Positions 5,777 to 14,750 are shown, numbered from the stretch's first letter. The stretch is DNA of 64,000 bases from DATCMU01 sp036563245 (GCA_036563245.1 DATCMU010000050.1:152747-216746); one strand, 5' to 3'. Translations and numbers: made by a program. Notes: generated by a model from the sequence alone, not told the origin.

Positions 5777-8498
5777 CGAGTGCCTCCTCCTCGATCTCTT
5801 CCTCGCCGAACATCTCACGCATGCGGATGGTGTTGACGACATACTCCACGGTACCGCCTTGGACATCCGACGGCGGGAAGCAGATGCTCCACGCAAGGAC
5901 CACGCCTGGCGATTTCGCCTTCAACTCGTCCGAGACCGCGGGTTCAACGAAACGGAGAATGATCAACGGACTACGACCCGGAATTTCGCAGAAGATCCGG
6001 GGCGGAAGGGTTTCAGGAACGGGCTTGCCGCCACGAATCCGCTCTTCACGAAAGGCATCTGTGGCCGCGTCGATCTGTACCTTCGTCAGGCCGACACGCT
6101 CGTCGCCTGGGGAGCCGACGCGCCTGCTGGTGCCGCTGATTGCAAGGACACCCTGACGCAAGTCCGGCTCGCCGACCGATCGGCCAAAGGCCCGCATGTC
6201 AAGCCCGGCCAAGTCAGATGGCGTCGCATCTGCCTTCTGAGCGCTGGCAAACAGGACATCCCATTCCTTGAGCTCGTTTTCGGCACGGGCATCTATGTAA
6301 TCTGCCATAAGTCTCGGATCGGTGAGGGGATCAGAGGCATCGGCGCGGAATGCACGCAGGAAATCGCGGACCAGATCGACCGAAACGCCGCTGAAAAGGG
6401 TTCCGCGAGAAGGGTGTTGCGGTTCCAGCCCACTGGCCTTGATTGCCGCTGCAAGTGCCTGCCCGGCCTGTCGGTTGCGGTCCAGTTGATCGCGATCCGT
6501 GCGGATGCGTGTCGTTTCGACCAGCTTGCCTGCGAGGCCGACCTTCATCGGGAACTCGCGCCCCGTGCCCATCTTGTTCCTCGCCGTCACAATCAGCGAT
6601 TCCGGATGGCTGCGCACGGCCAGACCAAACTGCTCGGGCGTTGCCTTGGCCAGTTCCATGCGCTTCAGCTGCGCCTGCAGGTCGTCCATCGCCTCGTGGA
6701 TATGGGCATACCAGCCCACACCATCGGCAGGGATCCAGATCCGGCACAGATCCTCGTAGCCGGGTCGATAGCCGAACCACCGACCCATCTGCATGAGGGT
6801 GTCATACATCATGGAGTTCCGCAGGAAGTAGCTGACGGTCAGCCCTTCCAGCGTCAGCCCGCGCGAGAGGGAGAAGCCACCGACGGCAATTACCGTCACG
6901 CCATGTTCCCCGCCTTGCTCATAGTCGAGCGGCTGCGACCGTTTAGATGCGTTGACCTCAACGACACGCGCGGCAACCAGAACCTCATGGAGGCGAGCCT
7001 GGACGGTGGGCCAGTCCGCGCCCTCGGCCTCGGCGAACTCGGACTCCCAGATCTCATGCAAGGCAGCAATCTCCGGGTTGCGCAGCGCTGCCTTGCCCTT
7101 GGCGCCATCGACCGCTACCGCGTCCCGCATCCTGTCGATCACATCGCCCACCCGAGACCGCAACCGCCCCTGGACATCAGTAAAACGCGAGGCGTTGATC
7201 AGCATCGAGGCATGCGCTGCCTGCTGGCCGCGGGCATTCCGGATCGCCCGCGCGACGATGAAGGCGCGCACGGCGCGGATGAGGCTTTCGGGGAGCACGT
7301 CGACCGGATGGTCGATCTTGTGCTTCATCGGAAGGATGTCCTCGTTGTCGCCGATAAGGCGGACATGCCGTTCACGGGCATCAATAAACACCTTCTGCGC
7401 CCCGAAGTAGTTTGATGGTGCATCGAGGCCGATGATGAAGTGCCGCGGGAACAGGTCCTGCTTCAGCGTCTCGTCGTCGGTATCCGGGTCGATGAAGATG
7501 TTGGCAAAGGGCGTTGCAGTGTAGCCGACGTAGCAACTGCGGTAGAATAGTGAAAGCAGCTCGCGAATCTGGCCATTGATTCGGGTCACCTCATCACGCG
7601 CGTAGGCCGTGTTGATCGAGGCATTGTCGGCCTCGTCGTCGATGAGCAGCATGGGCTGGCTGACCATCTGGGTGCCCTGGTGGACCGAATGTTCCTTCAG
7701 CCATTCCAGCAGGTTCTTCAGCGTGCTGGAGTTTTTCTTGATCACCAGCACGACGGGCACATTGTACTGCCCGATCTGGCTGGTGTTCGTGGTGGCCGTG
7801 GCCTTGTTGAAGTCGCGCAGCGTGTTGGTGAGAGAGACCGGAAACTCGCGCTGATCGAACTGGCCGACACCGATGATCTTCTGGCGTTGCGCCCTGTTGG
7901 CATGGGCCAACCGCCCGGTATCCCGGCCGATAAAGCCCTCGTCGATGCGGGCCTGGGTCTGGTTGCGAAGGTTGTTGTGGATGCCCGCGATCACGACGAT
8001 CAGGCGATAGCCTGCATCCGCCGCCTTGCAGATCAGCCCCGTGTAGTTGGCGGTCTTGCCGCTTTGCACATGGCCGACGACCATGCCGCGCCGGCTCCAA
8101 GGACTCAGGTTGCGCGGATCGCCCAAGCGATCCAGCACGCGATCCGTCACCTCATCCGTCGCGTCAATCACCGACTTCGGCAGTCCTTTCAGATTCAAGA
8201 GCTTGCGATATCGGCCCCAATAGAAGTCCCCAATCTCCCCATTGATCCTGGCGTCATGCAGCCAAGGGCGAAAATCCTCGGCATCGACAATGGCGCCGAA
8301 GCCCATGCTGATGCCGTACTTCTCCTCGATCAGGCGCGCGAGTTCTTCGGCGTCATCATCTTCGACCTGCCCTGCAAACATCGGCATGACTCGCAGCTGG
8401 GCAATGATCTCCCGGATCGACTGGGCCGTGTGGGGGCCGGGTTGAGACGCCATGTACATGGACGTCATGCCCTCGAGGCTGCTCAGGACCTGCTTCAC
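5763..8498 (-). CDS. Z1-domain helicase-like ATPase of an Mza-like defence operon
   Basis: This 911-residue protein contains a P-loop NTPase core: Walker A VGHVQSGKT at 141-149, Walker B LLIDDEAD at about 284-291, and a GYTATPFANIF motif near 325-335 like the TATP motif of superfamily 2 helicases. The Z1 domain signature follows (GGFSLSRGLTLEGL at 540-553 and MGRWFGYR at 571-578, where the arginines resemble the arginine-finger motif VI). It begins at a GTG whose last two bases overlap the TGA of the MutL-like gene (GTGA), and the next ATG (MTSMYM) is an alternative start. Z1 proteins were described as partners of MutL-like ATPases in restriction-type islands. A DNA-translocating motor role is inferred from the motifs, not seen directly. 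Confidence 0.92.
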   Translation of the reverse strand: MKQVLSSLEGMTSMYMASQPGPHTAQSIREIIAQLRVMPMFAGQVEDDDAEELARLIEEKYGISMGFGAIVDAEDFRPWLHDARINGEIGDFYWGRYRKLLNLKGLPKSVIDATDEVTDRVLDRLGDPRNLSPWSRRGMVVGHVQSGKTANYTGLICKAADAGYRLIVVIAGIHNNLRNQTQARIDEGFIGRDTGRLAHANRAQRQKIIGVGQFDQREFPVSLTNTLRDFNKATATTNTSQIGQYNVPVVLVIKKNSSTLKNLLEWLKEHSVHQGTQMVSQPMLLIDDEADNASINTAYARDEVTRINGQIRELLSLFYRSCYVGYTATPFANIFIDPDTDDETLKQDLFPRHFIIGLDAPSNYFGAQKVFIDARERHVRLIGDNEDILPMKHKIDHPVDVLPESLIRAVRAFIVARAIRNARGQQAAHASMLINASRFTDVQGRLRSRVGDVIDRMRDAVAVDGAKGKAALRNPEIAALHEIWESEFAEAEGADWPTVQARLHEVLVAARVVEVNASKRSQPLDYEQGGEHGVTVIAVGGFSLSRGLTLEGLTVSYFLRNSMMYDTLMQMGRWFGYRPGYEDLCRIWIPADGVGWYAHIHEAMDDLQAQLKRMELAKATPEQFGLAVRSHPESLIVTARNKMGTGREFPMKVGLAGKLVETTRIRTDRDQLDRNRQAGQALAAAIKASGLEPQHPSRGTLFSGVSVDLVRDFLRAFRADASDPLTDPRLMADYIDARAENELKEWDVLFASAQKADATPSDLAGLDMRAFGRSVGEPDLRQGVLAISGTSRRVGSPGDERVGLTKVQIDAATDAFREERIRGGKPVPETLPPRIFCEIPGRSPLIILRFVEPAVSDELKAKSPGVVLAWSICFPPSDVQGGTVEYVVNTIRMREMFGEEEIEEEALGDTE

Positions 8499-9988
8499 TT
8501 GTGTTCCTTCGTCTCGATCGTCGCTGCAATGATGCGTTCGGTATCTTCCCAGGCCGAGCGGAACGGATCGACATCCTTCATCAGTGCTTTGATTTCCTTG
8601 ATGTCCTTCTGCGCGCCCGCGAGGACGGACACTGTTGCCTGCACGGCTTGCGCCAGCGTGTCCTCGTCCACCCGATCTGGAATGATCTGTTCGGCCCTGC
8701 CTGCCATGTCAGCGTGCAGCGTTTCGATGGGCAGTGAAGCCCCTACCAGCGAAATGCAGTTGAAGAATCCGCGCCGCAGGTCCGGGGGCAGGCTTTCGGC
8801 GAATTCGACAAAGGCGGGATGGTCGGCGTTCGGACGGTAGCGGATCTGTCCATCGGCTTGCATCCGGTGCCACATCGGCAATCGCTCGTGATCGACGAGC
8901 TTTTGGCCCCGCTTGCTATAGGTGCGCTTGGAACCAGCGAGGATGCGTTCGATGACTTTCTTCAGGCGATCTCGCACGACAGGCGGCAGCTGGGCCGACG
9001 ATTTCTTGACGTCGATCTTCCAGTCTGCGTCCATGCTGTTGGGGATGTCGATTCTGACCCGCGACAGCTTTGTAAGCTCCGATTGGCGGCAGAGGCCGAA
9101 CCACGTCCCGTACACGATGAGTCGTTTGCCACGATACAGGTAGAACCCTTGCGATTTCAGATGACCTTCCGGGCCGCCGACATCCTCCCAATCCGTCTTT
9201 GAGCTCTGCTTGTGATGAGGAAGCGTAAAGCTCTGGATTTCCACATCGCCCCTAGTCAGGCTCAGCTTCTCTTCGGGGTCTGAAATAGTTGCGGGGTTCT
9301 TTCGTGCGAAAGGATCGAGGGGACGAAGTTGCCGCCCGTTTAGCAAAATGTGCAGCGGTTTTGGGTCTTCCATGAACCGATGGAACACAAGGCGCAGGTG
9401 GCGCTCGGTTTCAGCAATTCTCTGGTTGATGACTTCCGCGCGCTTGGCGGTATTGTGGGAATAACCCCCTGTCAGCCGATCGAGTTTCTGCCAGAGCACA
9501 AGCGTGCCCTTTTGGCCCAACTTGTCTATGCCGGGGATCAGATCACAATGGTCCGGCAACTCCACCGCCCATTCGTTCCGTTCGGCCACGACATCCAGAT
9601 CCCAAATGGCTGCGCTTGTTTGACCTGACCGTCTGGAAACGACCGTCAGGCGGCGGCATTGAGAGAAACTTGCGCTCTTGAGTCCGAGTCCGAACCTTCC
9701 GAGGTCAGGTTCGTCGCGCGTGGCCAACGGATTCTTGCTGCCCGGTCGCATTGCAGCGACCAGCTCTTCCTCGGTCATACCTTCGCCATCGTCGACAATC
9801 GCGATGTAGGGCTCGTCAGAGTAGGTCTCAGTGACGATTTCGATCCGATGTGCGCCCGCAGTAATCGAATTGTCGATGATGTCAGAAACGGCCGTCTCGA
9901 GGGAATAACCGATGTCCCTCAGCCCCTCGATAAGTGCCGCGGCGTGAGGAGTGGCATCTGCCCGTCTTGAAACAACAATTTCTTGCAT
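8495..9988 (-). CDS. MutL/MORC-like GHKL ATPase of an Mza-like defence operon
   Basis: This 497-residue protein has an N-terminal Bergerat (GHKL) ATPase fold. Glu31, Asp36 and Asn40 lie in the N-box LETAVSDIIDNSITAGA, with DDGEGM at 66-71 and the lid GRFGLGLKSAS at 97-107. Prokaryotic MutL-like proteins of this type were identified as the ancestors of eukaryotic MORC ATPases and are linked to Z1, DUF4420 and AIPR genes in restriction-like islands. It lacks the MutL C-terminal dimerisation-endonuclease region of mismatch repair, so it is not the housekeeping MutL. The frame is open to a GTG at 10012, but family proteins start at the ATG at 9988 (MQEIVVSRRADATPHAA). It lies about 95 bases after the methyltransferase gene and overlaps the Z1 gene by four bases. 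Confidence 0.88.
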   Translation of the reverse strand: MQEIVVSRRADATPHAAALIEGLRDIGYSLETAVSDIIDNSITAGAHRIEIVTETYSDEPYIAIVDDGEGMTEEELVAAMRPGSKNPLATRDEPDLGRFGLGLKSASFSQCRRLTVVSRRSGQTSAAIWDLDVVAERNEWAVELPDHCDLIPGIDKLGQKGTLVLWQKLDRLTGGYSHNTAKRAEVINQRIAETERHLRLVFHRFMEDPKPLHILLNGRQLRPLDPFARKNPATISDPEEKLSLTRGDVEIQSFTLPHHKQSSKTDWEDVGGPEGHLKSQGFYLYRGKRLIVYGTWFGLCRQSELTKLSRVRIDIPNSMDADWKIDVKKSSAQLPPVVRDRLKKVIERILAGSKRTYSKRGQKLVDHERLPMWHRMQADGQIRYRPNADHPAFVEFAESLPPDLRRGFFNCISLVGASLPIETLHADMAGRAEQIIPDRVDEDTLAQAVQATVSVLAGAQKDIKEIKALMKDVDPFRSAWEDTERIIAATIETKEHK

Positions 9989-10082
9989 GCGAACCCGCGA
10001 TGGAATGATCACGGTCTACTCTGGCGCGAACGGATCGTCCTTACAAGCCGCGCGAAGTACCTCAAAGTCCTGGGGTGTCGGG

Positions 10083-11615
10083 TTATGTCAGGGACGCATG
10101 GATCAACGCGGCGATCTGCCTTGCGAGAAATGGCGGTACCGCGTTCCCGACCTGGACGTATTGTTGTGTCCGATTGCCCAGAAAAAGGTAATCATCCGGA
10201 AAGGTCTGCAGCCTGGCGGCCTCACGCACCGTCAGGCTGCGGCACTGCAACGGGTCCGGATGGATGAAATAGTGCCCGTCCTTGGATATGTGGCTCGTCA
10301 CCGTCGTCGATGCCTCACCCGCCAGTTGAACCCGGAAACGGTCGTTGAAGGCACCGCTGTGCCAGTTGCGGTGGTCGGGGCTGAGCGCGAGCGGGAAATC
10401 GGCGGCCTTTGGGCTGTAACCATGGACGCTACCGAATACCGCAGCGAAGAGATAGCGCCCGAGATCAGAAGCCATGTGCCCGCGCGTCTCGTGCTGGGCG
10501 ATCGCGCGCAGGCCCGGCCGCTCCAGCCATTGCCGCAACTCGTCGTTCGAAGTTGCATAGCCTTCAGGAAGCCACGAGGCAGCACGAACGTCCGGAGAGG
10601 CGTCCTGCATCCGCCTTGAAACAGACCGGAAGGCTTCGCGAAGGGCGCAGTCATCCTTCCCCTTATAGATGCCGGCCAGCAGCTTTGCTGCATCGATGAC
10701 CTCACGACGCCACAATACGGCGTCGTCGAGCCTTCTGCTGATGCCGCTCCGCAGGGAGGGCATTGTCCCTATGACATCGTTGACCGTCCTGGTCCCCGAA
10801 GAAACAGCGATCTCTGCATCTGGCGCCCTTGCCGCAAGATCGGATCGGATACCGACAATGATCACCCTGTGGCGTCGTTGCGGAACGCCAAATGCCTCGG
10901 AACGCACGATAAAGTCGGAAGGCCGCATTGCTTCCTGCAGACTCGCCTTGCCATCTTCGACCCGGATGGCACGCAGTTCGTAATGATGGTCGCGCCCCGT
11001 ACCCAGCGAGGACAGGTCTTCCATCAGCATCTCGAAGACCAGTCGGCTCTCGACCGTCGAGGACAGCATGCCCTTGACGTTTTCCATAACGAAGGCGGCC
11101 GGGCGAAGCTTGTCCAACACGCGGATGTATTCTCGGAAGAGGTAGTGCCGCGCGTCCTTCTCGGGAACGTAGCCGACCTTGCCCCTCGACCGTGCGCGCC
11201 CGACTAGGGAATAGGCTTGGCAGGGCGGGCCGCCGATCAGGATCGTATCGTCGTAACCGGCCTTCAGCTTTTCGATGGCACCATCTATTGCGGACGCGGC
11301 GATCTCGGTTCCAAGTTCAAGCGCACGGGCTTCGTCAACGGCATGCTTCCACGCTTGAGGGTCGACGACCGACCAGTCCGGTTCAGACTCAAGCCCTGCG
11401 TGAAAATCGATGAACTCCTTCGGCAAGACGCCATGACGCGCGCGATATTCGCGCAGGAAGGCGCGCAACGTCAGAGTCCGGTGGGCCGACGCCTCCTTCT
11501 CGACCGAGATGCCGATCCGGAACGGCGCATGGCCGTCCCTCGCCAGTGACACAAATCCCTCGCCAAGCCCGCCTGGACCGGCAAAAAGATCGACAATACC
11601 GAAAGTGGAAGGCAA
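10083..11615 (-). CDS. dcm: DNA (cytosine-5-)-methyltransferase, Dcm-like, of the defence island
   Basis: This protein of about 510 residues transfers methyl groups from S-adenosylmethionine to cytosine C5. Motif I is LFAGPGGLGEGF at 10-21, motif IV is GGPPCQAYS with the catalytic Cys132, motif VI is MENVKG at 177-182, QRRHRVIIVG is motif VIII, and QVGNAVPPFLA near the end is motif X. The target-recognition region lies between the last two, and the target sequence cannot be read from it. I chose the TTG at 11615 because AGGAG precedes it by six bases and motif I follows within ten residues. The longer frame to 11750 runs antisense through vsr. It is the first gene of the five-gene minus-strand operon and stands head-to-head with vsr, so it probably marks self DNA for the system. 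Confidence 0.92.
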   Translation of the reverse strand: MPSTFGIVDLFAGPGGLGEGFVSLARDGHAPFRIGISVEKEASAHRTLTLRAFLREYRARHGVLPKEFIDFHAGLESEPDWSVVDPQAWKHAVDEARALELGTEIAASAIDGAIEKLKAGYDDTILIGGPPCQAYSLVGRARSRGKVGYVPEKDARHYLFREYIRVLDKLRPAAFVMENVKGMLSSTVESRLVFEMLMEDLSSLGTGRDHHYELRAIRVEDGKASLQEAMRPSDFIVRSEAFGVPQRRHRVIIVGIRSDLAARAPDAEIAVSSGTRTVNDVIGTMPSLRSGISRRLDDAVLWRREVIDAAKLLAGIYKGKDDCALREAFRSVSRRMQDASPDVRAASWLPEGYATSNDELRQWLERPGLRAIAQHETRGHMASDLGRYLFAAVFGSVHGYSPKAADFPLALSPDHRNWHSGAFNDRFRVQLAGEASTTVTSHISKDGHYFIHPDPLQCRSLTVREAARLQTFPDDYLFLGNRTQQYVQVGNAVPPFLARQIAALIHASLT

Positions 11616-11682
11616 ATGAGGCTCCTGACGAAGTTCATTCAGCCAGTGTATATTAGGTTTGAGGACGAAAACCAGGGCGGAT
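11616..11682. promoter_or_regulatory. Divergent promoter region between the dcm-like gene and vsr
   Basis: Only 67 bases separate the two divergent starts, so promoters for both directions must lie here or slightly inside the genes. The AT-rich core TATATTAG (about 11647-11654) could serve as a -10 element on either strand. I see no convincing -35 box. Sharing one short region makes coordinate control of methylase and nuclease genes likely. Confidence 0.4.
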
Positions 11683-12180
11683 GTGACCGATATCGTTGAC
11701 CAGCAGACCCGTTCCCGGATGATGTCGGGAATAAGGGGAAAGAACACCAAGCCCGAGCTCGCTCTGCGGCGGGCGCTCCACGCGCGCGGCTTTCGCTTTC
11801 GGCTCCACTCAGCGAACGCTCAGGGACGACCAGACCTTGTTCTGCCGAAATATCGCGCCGTCGTCTTCGTGCATGGTTGCTTCTGGCATCGCCACAAGGG
11901 CTGTCGCTATGCAACCATGCCGTCGACCCGTCCGGACTTCTGGCACGCAAAGTTCGAGTCGAATGTTGCTCGGGACCGCATCGTTCGCGCAGCGCTACTT
12001 GCGGCGGGTTGGCGAGTGGCGACGATCTGGGAATGTGCCTTGCGAGAGCCCGAACAGGCCTCCGTAACCACCGACCGTCTTTCAGCATGGCTGCTGACAG
12101 AAACTGACACGCTCGAGCTCGGCGAGCGCGAGGTTTCGGTAAACAAAAGAGAAAGCGAGGAGGCCAGCTCTTCCAGCTGA
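11683..12180 (+). CDS. vsr: Very-short-patch repair endonuclease (Vsr)
   Basis: This 165-residue protein nicks DNA next to T:G mismatches that arise when 5-methylcytosine deaminates. It shows SRMMSGIRGKNTKPELALRR at 11-30, the catalytic aspartate in QGRPDLVLP (Asp51), and the zinc-site and active-site segment VFVHGCFWHRHKGC at 61-74. DFWHAKFESNVARD and a TIWECAL strand follow. I chose the GTG at 11683 (VTDIVDQQTRSRMM) because AGGG lies about 8 bases upstream and family proteins begin near here. A TTG at 11659 would add eight residues. It pairs with the divergent Dcm-like gene, as vsr normally does. The roughly 30-residue tail ending in Glu/Ser-rich sequence is longer than usual. Confidence 0.92.
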   Translation: MTDIVDQQTRSRMMSGIRGKNTKPELALRRALHARGFRFRLHSANAQGRPDLVLPKYRAVVFVHGCFWHRHKGCRYATMPSTRPDFWHAKFESNVARDRIVRAALLAAGWRVATIWECALREPEQASVTTDRLSAWLLTETDTLELGEREVSVNKRESEEASSSS

Positions 12181-12723
12181 TTGATTCAGCGCGGCAACCC
12201 GTTTCTTGATCAGCTATTTTCGAAGCTGCTCCGCGACGTGCCGGGAATCGAAATTCCGGGGAACCTTGGCAGCAGGTTGTCTTTTGAAATCACGCGGCCG
12301 GAGTCGGCAACCTCTGCCGAGTTGACGGGCTCCCAGCCGGAGATTGGTCCGGACGTCGGCCAGGGGAAATCCGTGATGGCGAAGGCGGAATTGTCCGGCA
12401 AGATGACGGCCGGTCGGCCTTCCCAGTCAACGAATATCGGTCCGGATATTGGCATGCCGGAGAACGTAAGCAAGATCGGCATAAATTGGAAGTCGCCGCA
12501 TCACCCGCGTCACGCGCGCTGTCGTGCTTTGATGAGTGGCTTCAAAGACGCCTCGTTCTTGCACTGCCTCCGCAATATTGCGAGGACAGCCAGATCGGCG
12601 GATGCCTGGTTCGAGGTCAAATTCGCAATGACTGAAAAGCACCCTCAGGGACCTTCAACCGCTCAACAGAGCAGATATCGCCCGCACTTGCGTCTAGTAG
12701 GCAGAGCCTTCCTGCAGAACTAG
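12181..12723 (+). CDS. Unrecognised open frame directly after vsr
   Basis: A 180-codon frame begins at a TTG right after the vsr stop and in the same frame, with no visible ribosome site. Codon third positions in the first two-thirds look moderately GC-rich, as in real genes. The translation repeats a motif, SQPEIGPDVGQ and then STNIGPDIGM, about 35 residues apart. The last third looks random. I recognise no family. It may be a tail fragment of a decayed gene, a readthrough extension of vsr, or chance. The opposite strand also has open frames here (12210-12482 and 12427-12642) with no better claim. Confidence 0.25.
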   Translation: MIQRGNPFLDQLFSKLLRDVPGIEIPGNLGSRLSFEITRPESATSAELTGSQPEIGPDVGQGKSVMAKAELSGKMTAGRPSQSTNIGPDIGMPENVSKIGINWKSPHHPRHARCRALMSGFKDASFLHCLRNIARTARSADAWFEVKFAMTEKHPQGPSTAQQSRYRPHLRLVGRAFLQN

Positions 12724-12762
12724 CCGCACACAGAAAGGCGCTATGCACGGAAATCCAGTTGG

Positions 12763-12795
12763 TTTGTTACCCCATTTGTTACCCGACAAAGGGTA
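12763..12795. repeat. TTTGTTACCC direct repeats beside the tRNA-Lys 3' end
   Basis: TTTGTTACCC occurs at 12763-12772 and again at 12775-12784, 12 bases apart, followed by an inverted GGGTA at 12791-12795. This lies 40-70 bases beyond the 3' end of the tRNA-Lys gene, on the island side. Short direct repeats in such a position are typical of integrase arm sites or att remnants. The assignment is by position only. Confidence 0.4.
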
Positions 12796-12831
12796 GCACC
12801 GGCACAATCTCATGTAAGTCTATGAAAACAT

Positions 12832-12907
<76 letters not shown>

Positions 12908-13068
12908 ATTCCGACCCGGTCACGCAAGGGGCGCCGCCGAGGGACGCGCCTCTCTAGCAAAGCGGTTGCCACCTGTCCAGCGCCCATGCGCACTTTTAAC
13001 ACCGCGCCAATCTGCTAGGATGCGCCCTCACCTTCCCCATCCTCTCGTTTCGAGCGCACCCCTATCCC

Positions 13069-13968
13069 ATGCAGATTGCCGAACTCTTCTCCGTCTCCAG
13101 CGAATGGTTGATCACGAACGCCATTTCGCTGGCCACCGGCATCGTCGTCCTCATCGGCGGCTGGACCCTTTCCCGCACGCTGGCCCATGCCGTCCGCCGC
13201 CTCCTGCCCAGAACCCACGCCTTTGACGAAACCATCGCGCCGATGCTGTCGCAGGTGGTTCGTTACGGGATTCTGGTCATCACGATTGTTATCGTACTGG
13301 CCCAGTTCGGGGTGCAGACGACGTCGATCCTGGCGATTCTCGGTGCCGCCGGTCTGGCCATTGCCCTCGCCCTGCAGGGCACGCTGGCCAACATCGCCGC
13401 GGGCGTCATGCTGATCTGGCTGCGCCCGATTGCGGTAGGGGAATATGTCGATGGCGAGGGTCTGGCCGGCACGGTCGTGGAGGTGGGCCTGTTCGGCATC
13501 CGCCTGCGCACAGCGGATGGGATCTATGTTTTCGCGCCCAATTCGAAGCTCTGGGCGGCCGCGATCACGAACTATAGCCGTGAACCCCGAAGGCGTCTCG
13601 ACACCAAGGTCGGGATCTCCTATGACGCCGACATCGCCAAGGCGCGCAAGGTCCTGCTCGAAATCGCCCGCGACGACCGCGTGCTCGCGGACCCCGCGCC
13701 AGCGGTATATGTCGCCGCTCTCGGCGCGAGTTCGGTGGACATGCTGCTGCGTTGCTGGGTCAAGACCGCAGACTACTGGGACGTTCTTTACGAATTCAAT
13801 GAACGCGCCAAGCTCGGGCTCGACCATGCGGGTGTCGAGATCCCGTTCAACAAGCTCGACGTCAACATCCTCACCACGCCGGACAATTCTGCCGACGAAG
13901 TCTCCCAGCCGCGCCGCAAACCCAGGGTGCCGCACATAGAGGGCTCGGAACCCCCGGCAAGCGAGTAG
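13069..13968 (+). CDS. mscS: MscS-family small-conductance mechanosensitive channel
   Basis: This 299-residue inner-membrane protein is an osmotic safety valve. It has three membrane segments, at about 15-35 (AISLATGIVVLIGGW), 62-85 (VRYGILVITIVIVLAQFG) and the Gly/Ala-rich pore helix at 88-120 (SILAILGAAGLAIALALQGT). The MscS-type signature follows (LANIAAGVMLIWLRPIAVGE), then the cytoplasmic beta domain with VFAPNSKLWAAAITNYSR. The C-terminal 30 residues are polar and variable. It matches the short MscS type of about 290 residues. It is the first core gene after the island and tRNA-Lys, and it converges with msrA. The ribosome site before the ATG is weak. Confidence 0.9.
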   Translation: MQIAELFSVSSEWLITNAISLATGIVVLIGGWTLSRTLAHAVRRLLPRTHAFDETIAPMLSQVVRYGILVITIVIVLAQFGVQTTSILAILGAAGLAIALALQGTLANIAAGVMLIWLRPIAVGEYVDGEGLAGTVVEVGLFGIRLRTADGIYVFAPNSKLWAAAITNYSREPRRRLDTKVGISYDADIAKARKVLLEIARDDRVLADPAPAVYVAALGASSVDMLLRCWVKTADYWDVLYEFNERAKLGLDHAGVEIPFNKLDVNILTTPDNSADEVSQPRRKPRVPHIEGSEPPASE

Positions 13969-13989
13969 GCCGGGGACGCTCCTTGCGCC

Positions 13990-14613
13990 TCAGTGGTTGA
14001 TGCCAAGATAGGCCTTGGCGCCCCAGACCTGATCGACCCGCTGGTTGCGGCCGCATGTAAGCCGGTAGTAATTGTAGCGGATCGGGTGCTTCTGATAGTA
14101 ATTCTGGTGGTAGGTTTCCGCTGGGTAGAATGGCCCCGCCATCTTGACTGCCGTCGCCACGGATCGGCCAAGCTCTCTTTCCGCCGCCTTCTTGCTGGCA
14201 ATCGCCAGGTCGTATTGCGCCTTGCTGGTGGCGAAAATCGCGGTGCGGTAGGTCGGCCCGCGGTCGCAGAACTGACCGCCCCCATCCGTGGGATCGACCG
14301 AATGCCAGAACGCCGTCAGCAGCTGCTCGTAGCTGACCTTGCCTGGATCGAACGTTATCTCGACCGATTCGTAATGCCCGGTCCCGCCATGTGACACCTG
14401 CTTGTAGGTCGGGTTGGCGACCGTACCGCCGGTGAAGCCGGAAATGGTGCTGATCACCCCCTTGACGTGGTCGAAGTCGCTTTCAACGCACCAGAAACAC
14501 CCGCCCGCGAAGATCGCCGTTTCACGCTGTGCGGCATTTGCGGTCGCGGCCCATCCCCCTGCGCCAAAAAGCGCGAAGACGAAGATCGCAACCACTGTCC
14601 ATGCGCGTCTCAT
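13990..14613 (-). CDS. msrA: Peptide methionine-S-sulfoxide reductase MsrA, exported form
   Basis: This 207-residue enzyme reduces methionine-S-sulfoxide in damaged proteins. The catalytic motif AGGCFWCVE lies at about residues 33-41, followed by GFTGGTVANPTYKQVSHGGTGHYE conserved elements at about 57-80 and YHQNYY near 165. An N-terminal signal peptide (MRRAWTVVAIFVFALFGAGG, cleavage near ANAAQ) predicts export to the periplasm, unlike the usual cytoplasmic MsrA. I chose the ATG at 14613 because GGGGAG lies upstream and the signal sequence starts there. The open frame continues to 14835 without support. No MsrB is adjacent. It is convergent with mscS. Confidence 0.92.
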   Translation of the reverse strand: MRRAWTVVAIFVFALFGAGGWAATANAAQRETAIFAGGCFWCVESDFDHVKGVISTISGFTGGTVANPTYKQVSHGGTGHYESVEITFDPGKVSYEQLLTAFWHSVDPTDGGGQFCDRGPTYRTAIFATSKAQYDLAIASKKAAERELGRSVATAVKMAGPFYPAETYHQNYYQKHPIRYNYYRLTCGRNQRVDQVWGAKAYLGINH

Positions 14614-14712
14614 CCTGAAATCTCCCCATTCTGAAGGTCCAGGCAGAGAGAACCGCAAGAGCCGCTGTTTATCGACCCCGTCTCGCGGGCATGTGAGCAA
14701 TGGTGATAAACG

Positions 14713-14750
14713 AAAAAAGTAGAAAGGGCGGCCATTTGCCCGCCCTTTCT
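14713..14750 (-). terminator. Rho-independent terminator of leuA
   Basis: An 11-bp perfect stem (AGAAAGGGCGG at 14721-14731 with CCGCCCTTTCT at 14740-14750) and an 8-base loop are followed on the minus strand by AC and six Ts. It starts 23 bases after the leuA stop. Confidence 0.88.
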
